A stretch of DNA of 40,516 nt from positions 1 through 40,516 of the forward strand of contig JAAYJN010000040.1 in NCBI GenBank assembly GCA_012522935.1. Direction: 5' to 3'. The position numbers and the translations under genes were made by a program. Below, in pieces: positions 38,124-40,516 of this stretch. Each line of letters opens with the position of its first letter. Positions within the stretch are counted from its first letter, which is position 1. This DNA comes from Candidatus Cloacimonadota bacterium (GTDB lineage Bacteria; Cloacimonadota; Cloacimonadia; Cloacimonadales; Cloacimonadaceae). The notes beneath the pieces are model-generated. The model did not search any database, was not told where the DNA came from, and saw nothing but the letters and a program-made list of their open reading frames with translations.

Positions 38124-39404
38124 TTAGGGCAATAGTTTTGCAGCCGAAAACAGAGATAACAATGGTATAAGTAAAAGTTGTCCAATAAGAAGTATCTTTT
38201 GCCATCGCTCACTCATCTCTTCAAATCCATAAATCCCAATTATGAGTGCTGAAATAGATGCCGTAAAAACCCATCTATGCTCAATATAATTGATTATCGC
38301 CAAGGATACTCCACAGGCAACTGAGAAAAACACAGCCAATAAAGCTAATATCTGGGGTGATAGGGTACGCAACCAGGATTCTGGGCATCTAACAATTCTT
38401 AAAAATCCCAGAAGAAGCAGCCCTGTACTCATCAGCAGAATATAGGGAATCCTGAAGAATAGATTGACGATTGTGATATCAGTTTTCAATTTGGGGTTGT
38501 CTATGAAAACACCCAAAACCCCTCGCGGAATACTCTGTTTCCCGTGCGATTCAATATACTCATCCACAAAGTCCCACTCTACTCTTCTGTAGGCAAATAC
38601 GGAACCTGAGGGCAGCTGCTGCTTTTGTGTAAGCCAGTTTCTGTGCCCCCAGCCTCCTAAGCCACTTCCAATTTTTCGCTCAAATGAGATCTTTTGATGC
38701 TGATGAATACTGGGGATCTGAACCACAAGCAGAACTATGATAAAAATAACGAAAAAGAGAAGCAGTTTGCCAAGATGAGGCAGAGCTCTTTCTCTCTTGA
38801 ACAGTGGGATAAAAGCTACCGATGCCAAGATTCCACCAAATATTATAATGGCGAAATTCCTAACCCAAAACATCATGCCAGAGAATAGGGCTGCGAGGAT
38901 CAAATCCTTCAACTTGTATTCCCTTACATACTTGGTTACAAAATAAATCGCCGTGAGAGCCAAGGTGGTCATCAAAGGATCACTAATTGCCCTGTAATGC
39001 ATGGCACCAGATTGACTGATAAATATGGCATAGGTGGCAGTGCAAAGGGCAACTGACATGGAGAGCTTCTTTAGATTCAAGGGCTTGAGGATAAGATATA
39101 TCAAATAAAGATCAAGTAAACCCAATACCAGATTCAATAGCCGCATTATTATCAGGCTGTTTAGTGGCAAAAAAGATACCAAATACCAGATTGACATAAA
39201 TAGGTGAGACACGCCCCTGGAAAATGTATTCCAAACCCCATTAGTGTGGAATCGGGCAAGTTCGCTTAGATAAAAATTTTCATCGCCCTGAGGTATGGGC
39301 TGGAATGCGGATGTAAGTATTTTGAATAAAATAATTAAAATGACCGAACCCCACGCCACATATTGAAACACTTTTTGTAGCATGGTACTTGCATCTTGCT
39401 TCAT
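38124..39404 (-). CDS. GT-C-type membrane glycosyltransferase (GT39/ArnT-like)
   Basis: This protein of about 426 residues has around ten hydrophobic helices. The first periplasmic loop carries PIPQGDENFYLSELARF, the acidic D-E pair characteristic of GT-C enzymes that use polyprenyl-linked sugars. Further features are a FSRGVSHLFM segment and a large loop around residues 225-300. Such proteins add a sugar to lipid A, glycans or proteins on the periplasmic face. The ATG at 39404 overlaps the wecE stop (TGATG) and has GGAG 7 nt upstream; a GTG one codon earlier is possible. Confidence 0.7.
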   Translation of the reverse strand: MKQDASTMLQKVFQYVAWGSVILIILFKILTSAFQPIPQGDENFYLSELARFHTNGVWNTFSRGVSHLFMSIWYLVSFLPLNSLIIMRLLNLVLGLLDLYLIYLILKPLNLKKLSMSVALCTATYAIFISQSGAMHYRAISDPLMTTLALTAIYFVTKYVREYKLKDLILAALFSGMMFWVRNFAIIIFGGILASVAFIPLFKRERALPHLGKLLLFFVIFIIVLLVVQIPSIHQHQKISFERKIGSGLGGWGHRNWLTQKQQLPSGSVFAYRRVEWDFVDEYIESHGKQSIPRGVLGVFIDNPKLKTDITIVNLFFRIPYILLMSTGLLLLGFLRIVRCPESWLRTLSPQILALLAVFFSVACGVSLAIINYIEHRWVFTASISALIIGIYGFEEMSERWQKILLIGQLLLIPLLSLFSAAKLLP

Positions 39405-40516
39405 CACTTATCTCCCAGTGTTTTTATAATCGCTTCACACACCCGTGCTATCTCTTCTGCCCCAATATCTGCATACATAGGCAATCTCACCAAGCAATCG
39501 GTATAGTAATCACTCATCTTGCATTCTTTGTGTTTTCCAATCTTTTTGCCAGCAAGCGAGTTGTGCAGGCTTTGATAGTGAAACACCGCACTTATACCTG
39601 CGGTTTTGGTGCCCAACAAAAGCCTGTCTCTATGTTTTTCATTTTTTGTTGTCAGGTAAAACATATGTGCATTGTTTGTGGCAAAACCTGGGATAGAAGC
39701 CATCCTCAGACCCACCTCCGCTGCAATGGGCGAGAGCAGTTTATGATACATCTCCCAAGCTGCGATTCTCTTTCTTTGTAAGTCCTCCAAGTCTTCAAGC
39801 TGTGCCCACAGATACGCTGATAACAGATCTGAAGGCAAAAATGAAGAGCCGATATCCACCCAACCATATTTATCCACCTCACCGCGGAAGAAGGCTTGAC
39901 GATTGGTGCCTTTTTCCCAGATGATCTCGCTACGGGCGATAAATCTCTCGTCATTTATTATCAATAATCCGCCCTCACCAGAAGAGATGTTCTTTGTCTC
40001 ATGGAAGGAGAAGCAGCCCAAATGCCCAATGCCACCCAGTGGACGACCTTTGTAAAAGCTATCTATGCCCTGCGCTGCGTCTTCTATCACAAAGAGATCA
40101 TATTTACTTGCCAATGCCATGATCTTGTCCATATCACAAGCCACACCTGCATAATGAACCGGCACAATGGCCTTGGTCTTATCGGTAATAAGCTCTTCTA
40201 TCCTGTCTTCATCGATGCCGGGGTGATCCGCCCTGCTATCACAAAATACAGGAACAGCACCACGCAATACAAAGGCATTGGCTGTGGATACAAATGTATA
40301 GGATGGCATGATTACTTCATCACCGGGCTGGATATCAATCAAAATAGCCGCCATCTCCAAGGCATCCGTGCAGGAGGTGGTCATCAGGCATTTTGCAAAG
40401 CCGTATTTAGCTTCAAAAAATGCCTGGCACTTCTGGGTGTAAAACCCATTGCCGGATACGTGGCCCCGGGCTATGGCATCCTGCATATAAGCAAGCTCTT
40501 TCCCAGTGCTATAGGC
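39404..40516 (-). CDS. wecE: dTDP-4-amino-4,6-dideoxygalactose transaminase (5' partial)
   Basis: 370 residues are visible; the start lies beyond the window, as the frame is open to the edge and begins AYSTGKELAYMQDA. The sequence follows WecE/RffA closely: GHVSGNGFYTQKCQAFFE, TTSCTDALEMAAILIDIQPGDEVIMPSYTFVSTANAFVLRGAVPVF, VPVHYAGVACDMDKI, IEDAAQG, the PLP lysine in CFSFHETKNISSGEGG, and EKGTNRQAFFRGEVDKYGW. WecE aminates dTDP-4-keto-6-deoxyglucose at C4 to give dTDP-Fuc4N, an O-antigen and ECA precursor. About ten N-terminal residues are missing. Confidence 0.9.
   Translation of the reverse strand, partial: AYSTGKELAYMQDAIARGHVSGNGFYTQKCQAFFEAKYGFAKCLMTTSCTDALEMAAILIDIQPGDEVIMPSYTFVSTANAFVLRGAVPVFCDSRADHPGIDEDRIEELITDKTKAIVPVHYAGVACDMDKIMALASKYDLFVIEDAAQGIDSFYKGRPLGGIGHLGCFSFHETKNISSGEGGLLIINDERFIARSEIIWEKGTNRQAFFRGEVDKYGWVDIGSSFLPSDLLSAYLWAQLEDLEDLQRKRIAAWEMYHKLLSPIAAEVGLRMASIPGFATNNAHMFYLTTKNEKHRDRLLLGTKTAGISAVFHYQSLHNSLAGKKIGKHKECKMSDYYTDCLVRLPMYADIGAEEIARVCEAIIKTLGDK

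Noticed and set aside
1-40516. rRNA, tRNA or other structured RNA genes
   Set aside because: I looked for conserved rRNA segments and tRNA cloverleaf features and saw none; a covariance-model scan could not be run here.

Overview
The window looks like a chromosomal segment of a Gram-negative FCB-group bacterium, most likely Candidatus Cloacimonadota (Cloacimonas-like). The evidence is LptF/LptG-type LPS export permeases, four secreted proteins ending in a YPNPF(NP) FlgD-like beta-sandwich tail that finishes in lysine, a SUMF1-domain secreted protein, LVIVD and SBBP-type beta-propellers, and many TTG/GTG starts with good Shine-Dalgarno sites. The assignment rests on family recognition only; no rRNA or tRNA is present to confirm it.

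Layout. (1) 1-2.7 kb, plus strand: the 3' end of ligA, then lptF and lptG, closed by a bidirectional terminator. (2) 2.7-9.4 kb: secreted or surface proteins. On the minus strand lie a SUMF1-domain protein, a free-standing sorting-tail protein and an SBBP-type protein; on the plus strand lies an LVIVD propeller. The intergenic space at 6.5-7.1 kb holds a relic of an S24/LexA-type repressor and 11-bp tandem repeats. (3) 9.5-11.2 kb, plus strand: a small DUF5678-like protein abutting a retropepsin-like aspartic protease, then groES (with a CIRCE operator but no groEL) and a thioredoxin, ended by a strong terminator. (4) 11.3-40.5 kb, all minus strand: one long, tightly packed Wzx/Wzy-type surface polysaccharide locus, running from wecE at the right edge to an initiating sugar transferase, followed by a secreted peptidylarginine/agmatine-deiminase-fold protein and a terminator.

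How the polysaccharide locus fits together. A nucleotidylyltransferase, two epimerases, two PLP aminotransferases (WecE and a LegC-like enzyme) and an LhgO-like FAD oxidoreductase would make activated amino or deoxy sugars. A PIG-L deacetylase plus an LpxD-like acyltransferase, two other hexapeptide acyltransferases, a GNAT, a FemAB-like protein and two CapK/PaaK-type adenylating proteins (one split by two tandem stops) suggest extensive acyl decoration. Two GT4 enzymes, a DUF354 protein and a GT-C protein, together with the terminal PNPT enzyme, assemble the unit; Wzx and Wzy flip and polymerise it. A NodB-type deacetylase, a VanZ protein and a beta-helix lipoprotein complete the locus.

The most unusual structure is at 33.4-34.7 kb. 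A four-helix-bundle (S23/IVS family) gene is flanked by inward-facing arrays of short GTTGAG-plus-hairpin repeats. The stems differ from unit to unit but stay complementary. A third array of the same family sits in frame inside the neighbouring aminotransferase gene. The organisation resembles REP/BIME elements and may be an undescribed mobile or regulatory repeat system.
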